From Actinomycetota bacterium (GTDB lineage: Bacteria > Actinomycetota > Actinomycetes > Nanopelagicales > Nanopelagicaceae): a DNA stretch of 43,904 bases. The notes beneath the pieces are model-generated. The model searched no databases and was not told the DNA's origin. It saw only the letters and a list, made by a program, of their open reading frames with translations. Positions 15,902-24,634 of this stretch are shown one piece after another (the first letter of the stretch is position 1; each line of letters starts with the position of its first letter). The stretch covers positions 14,375 to 58,278 of the forward strand of contig PLXJ01000050.1 of NCBI GenBank assembly GCA_003151395.1, written 5' to 3'. The translations under genes and the position numbers were made by a program.

Positions 15902-16513
15902 TTACTTACTTGGTTTTACCGGTGCCATCGGCTTAGTTGGAGCAACAGGCTTAGTTGGAGCTACAGGCTTTACTGGAGCAACAGGCTTCACTGGGCGAAT
16001 AGGTGCTACACCAACTGCTACGACCGAGGTTTTGAAATTGGTATTCGCAACTTTGGTTGCGTTCCAATAAGAGGTCAACGCAGCGTTTAGTGCATCATTT
16101 GTCGGTGTACCTGAGGTTGCAGAAAGGAAAGCTATATCAGCAGAATCCATGGCGCTCTTATGAGTAGCTTGGATGGGAGTCAGCTTTGCTTGGTAGGCGA
16201 GGTTGGCAGTTTGGAATGTTGTGAGCGTGGCTTGCCATGCCGCTTCGTAATTCTTTGCCGTGGTGTTCCAGTCGGACCAGTATTTTGACATAACGGCTCG
16301 GTAATTAATGTCGCTTGTAACAAGGGCAACCCGATATTGAGTCAAAGCGATTTTGTACTGTGCCAGGGCAACTTTGTAAGCTGCCAATTGAGTTTGATAG
16401 GCAGAGGGGCTCGCAACTGGGGTGGGCGCAGTGTCCGCGATTGCCGCCGTTGTGGACCCGATGAATAACCCCGTAGTCAAAAGGGCTGCTGTGATGAATT
16501 GCTTTGACTTCAT
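15902..16513 (-). CDS. Secreted helical protein with Lys/Pro-rich tail (paralog 1)
   Basis: 203 residues, same architecture as the 15084-15668 protein: signal peptide (cleavage after AAIA), linker, Tyr/Trp-rich helical region (QLAAYKVALAQYKIALTQY, DINYRAVMSKYWSDW, AAWQATLTTFQ, TSYWNATKVANT) and a tail of six-residue KPVAPT repeats. The tail is longer and more regular than in the paralog. It has no sortase motif and no transmembrane anchor. AGGAG six bases before the ATG is a strong ribosome site, but it is partly inside a hairpin at 16522-16554. Function unknown; an abundant wall-associated structural protein is a reasonable guess. Confidence 0.75.
   Translation of the reverse strand: MKSKQFITAALLTTGLFIGSTTAAIADTAPTPVASPSAYQTQLAAYKVALAQYKIALTQYRVALVTSDINYRAVMSKYWSDWNTTAKNYEAAWQATLTTFQTANLAYQAKLTPIQATHKSAMDSADIAFLSATSGTPTNDALNAALTSYWNATKVANTNFKTSVVAVGVAPIRPVKPVAPVKPVAPTKPVAPTKPMAPVKPSK
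15930..15994 (-). repeat. 18-bp tandem repeats coding KPVAPT
   Basis: About three and a half 18-base units of the form GGCTTAGTTGGAGCAACA (plus-strand reading) with one to three changes between copies. They code for the Lys/Pro/Ala repeat tail, so copy number can vary without frameshift. Confidence 0.8.
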
Positions 16514-16521
16514 TTTTCACT

Positions 16522-16554
16522 CCTTTAAGAGTTGGACAAACTTGTCCTTAAAGG
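16522..16554 (-). promoter_or_regulatory. 5' UTR hairpin covering the ribosome site
   Basis: CCTTTAA (16522-16528) and TTAAAGG (16548-16554) pair, with an inner GGACA/TGTCC stem. The AAGG of the ribosome site of the 15902-16513 gene is in the outer stem, so folding would reduce translation. It could equally be a DNA operator. Confidence 0.5.
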
Positions 16555-16624
16555 AATACTCGAGGCTAATCTTGTGGAATCATTGTGAGAAATCATCCGG
16601 AATCTTGTGGGTTAACTTGCGCTG

Positions 16625-17092
16625 CTACCTCTGCTTCCAGGCTCCTGGGCGATTGAGCGCTTTATTGATCTTTGCGGGTAGTTGGTTTGTTGCAATCTGA
16701 TAGAGGGATACCTCTTCCACGACATCTCTGATGGCGACTCGAGTCGCTATCCAAACTTCTTGAAGATGCGCAGCGCTGCCTTGATATTTTGCATTTTCTG
16801 GGGTCTCTCCCTTGATCCGAGCTAGCGGTCCGTCGATTATTCGGAGCACATCAGCGACGCTGATTTTACGGGGGTGAAGAGTTAAGTGATATCCGCCGCG
16901 GGCGCCTCGTTTGCTATCTATAAAGCCAGCTTGCTTTAGTTCGCTGAGAATAGTTTCAAGAAACTTTGCTGGAATCTGTTGGGACTTTGCAATAGCGGCG
17001 CTAGAAGTAAGTGAGGTTGGGTCAACGAGATAGGCATCGGTTAGACATAACATCGCACGAACGGCGTAATCAGTTTCGGCAGAAATGTTCAC
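16625..17092 (-). CDS. Rrf2-family transcriptional regulator without cluster cysteines
   Basis: DNA-binding regulator of the Rrf2 family, 155 residues from the GTG at 17092 (family start, NISAETDYAVRAML); an ATG at 17110 is the alternative. The winged helix is clear: SSAAIAKSQQIPAKFLETILSELKQAGFI followed by the RGARGGYHL wing. The segment after the wing, where IscR/NsrR/RsrR members carry three cysteines for an iron-sulfur cluster, has none (GETPENAKYQGSAAHLQEVW). In this it resembles CymR, the Firmicute regulator of cysteine metabolism. It is divergent from the ssu/sulfate assimilation genes, so it probably controls them. Confidence 0.85.
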   Translation of the reverse strand: MNISAETDYAVRAMLCLTDAYLVDPTSLTSSAAIAKSQQIPAKFLETILSELKQAGFIDSKRGARGGYHLTLHPRKISVADVLRIIDGPLARIKGETPENAKYQGSAAHLQEVWIATRVAIRDVVEEVSLYQIATNQLPAKINKALNRPGAWKQR

Positions 17093-17194
17093 GGTGCAAT
17101 TCTCTAACATTTTGATGCGAACTAGTTGCGAATACAAGTTGACCACGCTCTTTTATTTTAATTCTTCGGTACCTTTCGACTCTGCTTAATTCCC

Positions 17195-17212
17195 ATGAAT
17201 TGAGTATGAATT
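17195..17212. promoter_or_regulatory. ATGAATT direct repeat between Rrf2 gene and ssuA
   Basis: ATGAATT occurs at 17195-17201 and 17206-17212, an 11-base period equal to about one helix turn, in the divergent promoter region. It is a candidate site for the adjacent Rrf2 regulator. Confidence 0.35.
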
Positions 17213-17239
17213 ACTTGGACACGACCGTGAGGAATTGAT

Positions 17240-18328
17240 ATGAAACGATCTACAAATGGAATTAGCCGGAAGAAAATTGCAGTCGCAGTAACAGTCGCCG
17301 TGTTCATGGGTCTTATTTCAAACCAAGCTTTTGCTGCTGCTCCAGCAGTTCAAGTCGCCAAGGTAGTTAGGATCGGTTACCTGACCAATCTCACACATGC
17401 CCCGGCGCTAGTAGCGCGGGATAAGGGTCTCTTTGAAAAGTACTTGGCAGAACATGGAACGACAATTCAGTATGTGACTTTTGGGGCCGGTCCGGACGAA
17501 ATAAATGCGCTCAAGGGGAGCGCAATCGACTTAGCATTTGTAGGCCCGAATCCAACAATCAATGGCTTTGTCACAACTAATGGGACGCTCCTGAAAGTCG
17601 TCTCAGGAACAACCTCTGGCGGAGCAGAGCTCGTCGTATCACCGAATATAACGTCTGCTTCGCAGTTAAAGGGAACAAAGCTTTCTAGCCCCCAACTGGG
17701 CAACACCCAAGATGTAGCGCTTCGCTCATGGTTATTAACACAAGGGCTTAAAACCAGTCTCACGGGTAAAGGCGATGTTACGGTGATTCCAACCTCTAAC
17801 TCCCAAGTGCTTGCGCTATTTAAATCACATCAACTTCAAGGTGGGTGGCTTCCTGAGCCGTGGAGTAGCCAATTGGTTCTTAAAGGCGGAGCAAAAGTAT
17901 TGGTAAATGAAAAATCTCTCTGGGCTAACGGTCAATTCGAAACAACGGACTTGGTTGCATCAACAGATTTTCTCGCAAAGTATCCAGATACCGTATCCGA
18001 TATCCTCAAAGGTGAATTGGATGCGATCGATCTAATTAAAAATGATCCAGTAGTAGCCCAACAATCTGTGCAGAATCAACTTCAGGCATCTACGGGTGCA
18101 ATTCTTGATACAGCAGTACTTGCTCGGGCCTGGACGGATCTTTCCTTCACTGTGAATCCCTTAACATCCACGCTCCGTCGCGGTGCAGTCAATGCCGTTC
18201 GGGTCGGTTTGCTTCCGAATCTGCCATCAAATGGTTTAGCGGGGATATATGACCTTCGTTTGCTCAATCAGATACTTAAGTCTCGTAAATTGCCTCCAGT
18301 ATCGGCAGGGGGTCTAGGTGCCCAATAA
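17240..18328 (+). CDS. Sulfonate/sulfate-type ABC transporter binding protein
   Basis: Secreted binding protein of the SsuA/TauA/NMT1 class, 362 residues. Signal peptide ends near NQAFA-AAP with no lipobox cysteine. Mature features: VRIGYLTNLTHAPALVARDKG, FGAGPDEINALKGSAIDLAFVG, the late GGWLPEPWSSQLV and the helical C-terminal lobe. First gene of an overlapping ABC trio upstream of the sulfite reductase. No desulfonating oxygenase (SsuD, TauD) is nearby, so the true ligand may be sulfate, thiosulfate or another sulfur compound. A GAGGAA ribosome site precedes the ATG. Confidence 0.85.
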   Translation: MKRSTNGISRKKIAVAVTVAVFMGLISNQAFAAAPAVQVAKVVRIGYLTNLTHAPALVARDKGLFEKYLAEHGTTIQYVTFGAGPDEINALKGSAIDLAFVGPNPTINGFVTTNGTLLKVVSGTTSGGAELVVSPNITSASQLKGTKLSSPQLGNTQDVALRSWLLTQGLKTSLTGKGDVTVIPTSNSQVLALFKSHQLQGGWLPEPWSSQLVLKGGAKVLVNEKSLWANGQFETTDLVASTDFLAKYPDTVSDILKGELDAIDLIKNDPVVAQQSVQNQLQASTGAILDTAVLARAWTDLSFTVNPLTSTLRRGAVNAVRVGLLPNLPSNGLAGIYDLRLLNQILKSRKLPPVSAGGLGAQ

Positions 18329-19085
18329 TCTTGTGTCAGCGGAAACAGAGGTGGATTCAGCCCTCTCTTTGATTGGCGTATCAAAAACCTTTCGCTCTAC
18401 TGAGGGCAAGATTCTGGATAATATTAATCTGGATGTGAAGACCGGGGAGTTCCTGTCCATTGTTGGAGCTTCTGGGTGCGGTAAGAGCACGCTCCTGAAC
18501 ATCATCTGTGGGTTGGATAAGGATTATCAAGGAACCGCCACCAAAGCGGTTCCTTCCACGCTGATGTTCCAAGATTCGGCACTCTTGCCGTGGCTCAGCG
18601 TCTTACAAAATGTTGTATTGCCAATGCAACTTCAAGGTAGACCAAAAGCAGAGCGAACAGAAATTGCGAAAGACTTGTTGACGCGTATGGATTTACGTAA
18701 CGTCTTTGATAAGAAGCCACATGAACTTTCTGGGGGAATGCGTCAGAGAGTAGCTATTGCTCGCGCACTTGCCCAGGAAAGCAAAATGATTCTCATGGAT
18801 GAACCTTTCGGTGCCCTTGATGCGATTACCAGAGATGTACTCCACGACGAACTATCAAAAGTCTGGAGTGAAAATAAGTTGACCGTGGTTTTCGTTACCC
18901 ACAATGTCCGTGAGGCAGTTCGACTCGGTCAGCGCGTAATTTTGATGAGCTCACGCCCTGGAACCTTCATTAAAGAGTGGGTTGTTGATATGCCGGAACC
19001 ACGTCGAATTGACACAACTGCTGTTGCGCAGATGGCTAGCGAAATCACAGACGAACTTAGAAAAGAGATACGTCGCCATGGATGA
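18318..19085 (+). CDS. Sulfonate/sulfate-type ABC transporter ATPase
   Basis: ATP-binding subunit of the SsuB/TauB class, 255 residues. Walker A GASGCGKST, the LSGGMRQRVAIARAL signature and Walker B ILMDEPFGALD are intact, and the FVTHNVREAV switch region is typical of this class. Start is GTG 18318 overlapping the binding-protein stop by 11 bases, preceded by GGGGG. Couples to the permease encoded at 19078. Confidence 0.92.
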   Translation: MPNNLVSAETEVDSALSLIGVSKTFRSTEGKILDNINLDVKTGEFLSIVGASGCGKSTLLNIICGLDKDYQGTATKAVPSTLMFQDSALLPWLSVLQNVVLPMQLQGRPKAERTEIAKDLLTRMDLRNVFDKKPHELSGGMRQRVAIARALAQESKMILMDEPFGALDAITRDVLHDELSKVWSENKLTVVFVTHNVREAVRLGQRVILMSSRPGTFIKEWVVDMPEPRRIDTTAVAQMASEITDELRKEIRRHG

Positions 19086-19929
19086 GATTTCAGAACTTAA
19101 CTCTGGCTTGGATGCGCTTGAGTCTGGCACAGATAAAAATGATCGAAATATATTATTGAGAAATGCTTTTCGCCTCTATCCAATAATTTCAGCTCTCGTG
19201 ATCATTTCGATTTGGCAATTAGTTGTGACCTTTTCGCATATTCCTAATTACAAATTGCCGACTCCGCTTCAAGTTTTTGATTCACTTCACCGGGAATCGA
19301 GTCAAGGTGCTCTTTGGGGGGCAATCAGGACGTCAGTGACTAGAGGAGCAATTGGATTCTTTTTTGCGATCGCGATCGCGACTCCGGTGGGACTTCTGCT
19401 AGGACTCGATAGGAGATTTCGAGCGGTGTTTAGGCCCATTTTGGTTGGCTTACAGCAATTGCCTTCAGTGGCTTGGGTCCCAGCTGCCGTTATTTGGTTT
19501 GGGCTATCCCCTGTGACCATTTATGCAGTAATCATGTTAGGTGCGGTGCCATCGATAGCCAATGGTTTGATTTCTGGGATTGATCAGATGCCTCCGATTG
19601 TTACAAAGGTCGCCGATGTAATGCACGCAAATCAATGGCAAAAGATCCGCTATTTCATTCTGCCCTCGGCATGGGTTGGATATTTAGCTGGCTTGGAGCA
19701 AGGGTGGGCATTCGCCTGGCGCTCCTTAATGGCAGCAGAGTTAATTGCGGTTTCGCCCTCATTGGGTATTGGAGTTGGTCAGTTACTTGATATCGGACGC
19801 CAATTGGGAGATATGTCGCTCGTTGTTGGAAGCATAATTGTGATTATGGTGATTGGAATCACTATTGAAAAAATTATCTTTAGTCCAATTAGAAATCGGG
19901 CTTACAGAAATCGTGGTCTTGCAATTTAG
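19078..19929 (+). CDS. Sulfonate/sulfate-type ABC transporter permease
   Basis: Membrane subunit of the SsuC/TauC class, 283 residues with about six helices. Start at ATG 19078 (MDEISELNSG), overlapping the ATPase gene by eight bases; the longer open frame upstream is out of character. The hydrophobic core runs from YPIISALVIISIWQLVVTF, and the loop that contacts the ATPase follows PIVTKVADVMHANQWQKIRY. Ends with a basic tail (RNRAYRNRGL). Confidence 0.9.
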   Translation: MDEISELNSGLDALESGTDKNDRNILLRNAFRLYPIISALVIISIWQLVVTFSHIPNYKLPTPLQVFDSLHRESSQGALWGAIRTSVTRGAIGFFFAIAIATPVGLLLGLDRRFRAVFRPILVGLQQLPSVAWVPAAVIWFGLSPVTIYAVIMLGAVPSIANGLISGIDQMPPIVTKVADVMHANQWQKIRYFILPSAWVGYLAGLEQGWAFAWRSLMAAELIAVSPSLGIGVGQLLDIGRQLGDMSLVVGSIIVIMVIGITIEKIIFSPIRNRAYRNRGLAI

Positions 19930-19985
19930 TTGACTAGAACACAATTGTTGCCATTCAATCGCATCTAATAAATGCTCGTAATAAA

Positions 19986-20014
19986 TTGACCTTCATGCAT
20001 GAGCACTCAATAAT
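19986..20014 (+). promoter_or_regulatory. Promoter of the sulfate assimilation operon
   Basis: TTGACC (19986-19991), 17-base spacer, AATAAT (20009-20014). Transcription would start about 27 bases before the TTG start of the sulfite reductase gene. The spacer contains the palindrome ATGCAT, a possible operator. The operon can therefore be expressed apart from the transporter genes. Confidence 0.6.
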
Positions 20015-20047
20015 TGCGGCTTCTTATCGGAATTTAAAGGAGTTTTC

Positions 20048-21727
20048 TTGAGCAACTCATCTCAATTAGAGCCAGTCGATCCTGCCTTGTTATTTAAATC
20101 TGGAAATGGTCGTTGGGCGTTGGGTGAGACGGAACCGTTGAATCCAAATGAAATATTTAAACAAGAAGATGACGGGCTTAATGTTCGGGCGCGAATAGAA
20201 AATGAATATTCGAAGACGGGTTTCTATTCAATTCCCGAGGATGATCTTCGTGGCCGGTTTCGTTGGTGGGGCTTGTATTCCCAACGTAAACCCGGCACCA
20301 CAGGTACAGATACCTCGCAATTAAGTGCGGCAGAATTGGAAGATCCGTATTTCATGCTTCGAATTCGAAGCGACGGTGGGCAACTGAATAACGTGCAATT
20401 GAAGACGATCGCATCCATCTCTCAAAGGTTTGCGCGCGACACCGCAGATATATCTGACCGCCAAAATATCCAACTACATTGGATTGACATAAAAGATGTT
20501 CCGACAATCTGGAGTGAACTTGAGGCAGTTGGACTCTCCTCTAATGAGGCTTGTGGTGACGTTCCGCGCGTGGTTCTGGGTTCCCCAGTAGCTGGAATTG
20601 CAACAGATGAAATTATTGATGGAACCCCAGCCATCGAAGAAATTGTCCGACGTTTTGTCGGAAATCCACTGTTTTCAAATTTGCCTCGTAAATTCAAATC
20701 TGCAGTCTCTGGTTCGCCTAAGTTGGATGTTGCGCACGAAATTAATGATGTTTCTTTCGTCGGAGTCGTGCATCCAGAACATGGTGCTGGCTTTGATGTA
20801 TTTGTCGGTGGTGGGCTTTCCACCAATCCAATGTTTGCGCAGCGACTAGGGACGTGGGTACCTCTCGAAGAAGTTGCCGATGTTTTTGAAGGAATTTTGG
20901 CGGTTTTTAGGGATTATGGAAATCGCAAGAATCGCGCCAAAGCGCGTCTTAAATTCGTGATGGAAGAACTTGGGGCGGAGAAGTTTCGGGAGCTGTTAGA
21001 AAGCAATTATCTGGGTCGTAAACTAATAGATGGCCCCGCGCCAGCACCTCATAAAGGTCGAAGGGATCACGTAGGCGTCTACGAGCAACAAGACGGAAAT
21101 TTCTATGTTGGAGCCGCTCCAACCGTTGGCCGAGTAAGCGGAACGATTTTGGAGACTGTCGCTGAATTGGCCGAGAGATATGGCAGTGGCCGGATTCGGC
21201 TAACCGCGCAGCAGAAATTTGTAATCTTGGATGTAAAGGAAATTGACGTTGTTCCCTTAAAGGAGGGATTAGAAAAGTTAGGGCTTTACGTAGAACCTTC
21301 AGAATTTCGTCGCGGCGCTATGGCATGTACTGGAATTGAATTCTGCAAACTCGCTTTCGTCGATACTAAAACTCGAACTCGTGATCTAGTTACTCAACTT
21401 GAAGAGAGAATCCCCGATTTCAAGCAACCATTAACAATTCACATCAATGGTTGCCCAAACTCGTGTGCACGGATTCAAGTTGCAGATATCGGTTTTAAGG
21501 GGCTCATCTCCACCGATGAAAATGGAAACTCCGAGGAGGGATTTCAAGTTCATCTAGGGGGCGAGCTCGACGGTGATTTTGGGCGCAAACCCCGGGGATT
21601 GAAGATATCTGCTCGCGAATTGCCGGATTATGTAGAGCGAGTAGTTCGTCGATTTGAAAGCGATCGTACCGAGAATGAAAGATTTGCCGACTGGGCTAAA
21701 CGTGCCGAAGATGAAGCACTCGCATGA
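20048..21727 (+). CDS. sir: Ferredoxin-dependent sulfite reductase
   Basis: Siroheme and 4Fe-4S enzyme reducing sulfite to sulfide with electrons from ferredoxin, 559 residues. The cofactor ligands are Cys427, Cys433, Cys469 and Cys473 (ACTGIEFC and GCPNSC). The two repeated ferrite reductase halves are recognisable: MLRIRSDGGQLNNVQL with ISDRQNIQLHWI in the first, and GRIRLTAQQKFVILDV in the second. Start is TTG with AAAGGAG five bases upstream. Nitrite reductases share the fold; the neighbours cysH, cysD and cysN decide for sulfite. Its stop overlaps cysH by ATGA. Confidence 0.9.
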   Translation: MSNSSQLEPVDPALLFKSGNGRWALGETEPLNPNEIFKQEDDGLNVRARIENEYSKTGFYSIPEDDLRGRFRWWGLYSQRKPGTTGTDTSQLSAAELEDPYFMLRIRSDGGQLNNVQLKTIASISQRFARDTADISDRQNIQLHWIDIKDVPTIWSELEAVGLSSNEACGDVPRVVLGSPVAGIATDEIIDGTPAIEEIVRRFVGNPLFSNLPRKFKSAVSGSPKLDVAHEINDVSFVGVVHPEHGAGFDVFVGGGLSTNPMFAQRLGTWVPLEEVADVFEGILAVFRDYGNRKNRAKARLKFVMEELGAEKFRELLESNYLGRKLIDGPAPAPHKGRRDHVGVYEQQDGNFYVGAAPTVGRVSGTILETVAELAERYGSGRIRLTAQQKFVILDVKEIDVVPLKEGLEKLGLYVEPSEFRRGAMACTGIEFCKLAFVDTKTRTRDLVTQLEERIPDFKQPLTIHINGCPNSCARIQVADIGFKGLISTDENGNSEEGFQVHLGGELDGDFGRKPRGLKISARELPDYVERVVRRFESDRTENERFADWAKRAEDEALA

Positions 21728-22443
21728 CAAGTATTGATGGTGATGAGGAGCAGTTAACTCTCATTGCAGCAGGCAATGCAGCTATTTTCGGAGCCGGCGG
21801 GGATATGGTAGAAGAAGCGCGGCTCGCATTGCGTTGGGCCTATGAAAAGTTTGGCCAGGAGCTAGTTGTCGCGAGTTCAATGGGCGATGAAGCGCTGGTG
21901 TATCTTGCCGAGGAAGAAATTCCAGGAGCACAATTGGTGTTCATCGACACCGGTTATCATTTTTCAGAAACCATAGCTCTCCGTGATCAGGTGTCTGCCG
22001 AGGGAAAACTCAAGGTTCGAACCGCCCTTCCTTTATTGACGATTGAACAACAATCCGATCAGCACGGAAAGGATCTTTGGTTTAGCAATCCTGACGCTTG
22101 TTGCGCGATACGCAAGGTCGAACCGCTTGAACGAACTTTAGTTAATTTCTCGGCATGGGTCACTGGGCTTCGTCGCGTGGATGCACCCACTCGCAAAGAT
22201 ATTGATGTCATCACCTGGGACACAAAGCGAAATAAAGTGAAAGTAAATCCACTAGCTGCTTGGGACGATGAGTTTCTTGCGGAATTTACAAAGCGTAACC
22301 CGGTCAAAGTGAATGCGCTTCGGGAAAAAAGTTTTACTTCGATTGGGTGTGAACCCTGTACTCGTCCCACAGCACTTGGTGAAGATCCAAGAGCCGGACG
22401 GTGGAGTGGAACTGCAAAGATTGAATGTGGTTTACATACGTGA
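21724..22443 (+). CDS. cysH: Adenylyl-sulfate (APS) reductase
   Basis: Reduces APS to sulfite using thioredoxin, 239 residues. The iron-sulfur form is shown by Cys126-Cys127 (DACCAIRK) and Cys209/Cys212 (GCEPCTRP), the ligands that PAPS-specific enzymes lack. The catalytic Cys235 is in the C-terminal ECGLHT. Absence of an APS kinase gene in the operon agrees with direct use of APS. Start ATG overlaps the sir stop. Confidence 0.93.
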   Translation: MTSIDGDEEQLTLIAAGNAAIFGAGGDMVEEARLALRWAYEKFGQELVVASSMGDEALVYLAEEEIPGAQLVFIDTGYHFSETIALRDQVSAEGKLKVRTALPLLTIEQQSDQHGKDLWFSNPDACCAIRKVEPLERTLVNFSAWVTGLRRVDAPTRKDIDVITWDTKRNKVKVNPLAAWDDEFLAEFTKRNPVKVNALREKSFTSIGCEPCTRPTALGEDPRAGRWSGTAKIECGLHT

Positions 22444-23345
22444 CCGCAACGTCCAAGCTAACTCAACTAGATTTGCTTGAGTCAGAAGCAGTTCATATTA
22501 TGCGAGAAACTGCTGGGACTTTCGAACGAACGGTCTTGCTTTTTAGCGGCGGTAAAGACTCTATCGTGATGTTGCATTTAGCGGCTAAGGCATTCGCCCC
22601 CGCGAGGATTCCCTTTGTCGCTCTTCACGTAGATACGGGTCATAATTTTCCCGAAGTTCTCGATTTTCGAGATAAATGTGTCGAGAAATATGGAATTGAA
22701 CTAAAGGTCGCGCTTGTTCAGGATTACATCGATGCAGGTAAGTTGGAAGAGCGAGATGACGGAACACGCAATCCCTTGCAGACTCTGCCGCTCCTCGACG
22801 CAATTAATAGCAACAAATATGACGCAGTTTTCGGTGGTGGACGGCGCGATGAAGAGAAGGCTCGAGCCAAAGAACGCATTTTTAGTTTGAGAAATGAATT
22901 TGGGCAATGGGATCCAAAAAGACAGCGCCCGGAGTTATGGGACCTCTATAACGGACGCCACAAGCCTGGGGAGCATGTACGGGTATTTCCTCTATCCAAC
23001 TGGACCGAGTTTGATATTTGGCAATATATCGCGCGTGAAAAGATAGATCTCCCTTCAATATATTTTGCGCATACGCGCAGCGTATTTAATCGTTCGGGGA
23101 TGTGGCTGGCTCCAGGTGAATGGGGCGGTCCGAAATCTTCAGAGGAAGTTAAGCCCCTCCAGGTTCGCTACCGCACTGTGGGAGACATGTCATGTACTGG
23201 AGCGGTCGTATCAAGCGCAGTTACTGTGGAAGAGATTATTGTTGAAATCTTGGCGAGCACGGTGACCGAAAGAGGAGCAACTCGCGCGGATGACAAGCTA
23301 TCTGAAGCGGCCATGGAAGACCGAAAACGTGAAGGATATTTTTAG
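22440..23345 (+). CDS. cysD: Sulfate adenylyltransferase subunit 2
   Basis: ATP sulfurylase catalytic subunit, 301 residues, making APS from sulfate and ATP together with CysN. The PP-loop SGGKDS is at residues 36-41, followed by HVDTGHNFPEVL and the GGRRDEEKARAKERI region of the family. Start is GTG 22440, overlapping the cysH stop (GTGA); an in-frame ATG at 22425 would overlap cysH more and is less likely. Confidence 0.94.
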   Translation: MTATSKLTQLDLLESEAVHIMRETAGTFERTVLLFSGGKDSIVMLHLAAKAFAPARIPFVALHVDTGHNFPEVLDFRDKCVEKYGIELKVALVQDYIDAGKLEERDDGTRNPLQTLPLLDAINSNKYDAVFGGGRRDEEKARAKERIFSLRNEFGQWDPKRQRPELWDLYNGRHKPGEHVRVFPLSNWTEFDIWQYIAREKIDLPSIYFAHTRSVFNRSGMWLAPGEWGGPKSSEEVKPLQVRYRTVGDMSCTGAVVSSAVTVEEIIVEILASTVTERGATRADDKLSEAAMEDRKREGYF

Positions 23346-23347
23346 AA

Positions 23348-24631
23348 ATGAGCACTGATACTCGAGATCTCCTCCGATTTACGACGGTAGGTTCCGTTGA
23401 CGACGGAAAATCAACGCTAGTTGGACGAATTCTGCATGACACCAAGTCAATTTTGGTTGACACGATGGCCGCAGTTGAATCGGTGAGTAAGGCGCGAGGG
23501 CTGACGCAGGCGGATCTTGCACTGTTAACTGATGGTTTGCGTTCTGAGCGTGAACAAGGAATCACAATAGATGTGGCGTACCGGTACTTTTCAACGGCGA
23601 AGCGTTCATTTATTCTGAATGACACTCCTGGGCACGTTCAATACACGCGAAATATGGTGACCGGAGCCTCTAATGCAGATGTTGCGGTGATCTTGATAGA
23701 TGCCAGACAAGGAATTTTGGAGCAGACGCAGCGCCACTTAACGATTCTCTCTTTGCTCGGAATGAAGCGGATCCTATTAGCAGTTAATAAGATGGATTTA
23801 GTCGACTATAGCGAACTCCGTTTTTTGGAAATTGAGAAGGCTTTTAAGGATCTATCTGAAGCGCTAGGAATAGCGGAGTTCACTGCAATTCCAGTCTGTG
23901 CATTGATTGGAGACAATGTAGTTTTTGAATCAAATTCGATGGCTTGGTATAAAGGACCAACGATTTTGGATTACTTAGAAAGCGTTCCGGTTTTGACTGC
24001 TGACCGGACAGAACCATTTCGATTTCCCGTCCAGTATGTAATCCGTCCTCGAGATGACAAATTCCATGATTATCGCGCCTATGCTGGAAAAGTTGCTCAT
24101 GGAACCGTCAAAGTAGGCGATCAAGTAATTGTTCAACCAGATGGCCGCAAGTCCACCGTAGTTGCGATTGATGGTTTGTCTGGACCACTCGAAGAGGCGG
24201 TAACTTCTCAATCAGTGGCACTTCGATTAAGCGACGATATTGATATTTCCCGGGGCGCGTTGATATCGGGCATAACAAACCCAGCCACGGTGAGTGATCT
24301 ACTTATTGCCAACGTCTCGATTTTGTCAGACCATGCGCTAGATGCTGGGGACCGAGTCTACTTTCAACACGGTACCAAAGTAGTTCTGGCAATTGTAGAA
24401 AGTATTATTGGAAAATATGACTTGAATTCGCTCACCCCAATTTCTTTCAATGAAGAGTTGCAACTCAATGATTTAGGAGTTGTGAAGATAAGACTCTCCC
24501 AGGAGTTGCCACTTGATCGTTTCTCGGACCTACCAAAAACTGGATCCTTTCTGTTAGTGAATCAATTTAACGGCGCAACTATCGCCGCTGGAATGATTAC
24601 TACTGATATCGAACTTGAGCCATCGATTTAA
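23348..24631 (+). CDS. cysN: Sulfate adenylyltransferase subunit 1 (GTPase)
   Basis: GTPase subunit that drives sulfate adenylylation, 427 residues. G1 is GSVDDGKST (15-23), G3 is DTPGH, G4 is NKMD; elongation-factor-like beta barrels follow. The protein ends after these domains, with no fused APS kinase (CysC), consistent with the APS-type CysH upstream. Two bases separate it from cysD. Confidence 0.94.
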   Translation: MSTDTRDLLRFTTVGSVDDGKSTLVGRILHDTKSILVDTMAAVESVSKARGLTQADLALLTDGLRSEREQGITIDVAYRYFSTAKRSFILNDTPGHVQYTRNMVTGASNADVAVILIDARQGILEQTQRHLTILSLLGMKRILLAVNKMDLVDYSELRFLEIEKAFKDLSEALGIAEFTAIPVCALIGDNVVFESNSMAWYKGPTILDYLESVPVLTADRTEPFRFPVQYVIRPRDDKFHDYRAYAGKVAHGTVKVGDQVIVQPDGRKSTVVAIDGLSGPLEEAVTSQSVALRLSDDIDISRGALISGITNPATVSDLLIANVSILSDHALDAGDRVYFQHGTKVVLAIVESIIGKYDLNSLTPISFNEELQLNDLGVVKIRLSQELPLDRFSDLPKTGSFLLVNQFNGATIAAGMITTDIELEPSI

Positions 24632-24634
24632 CCG

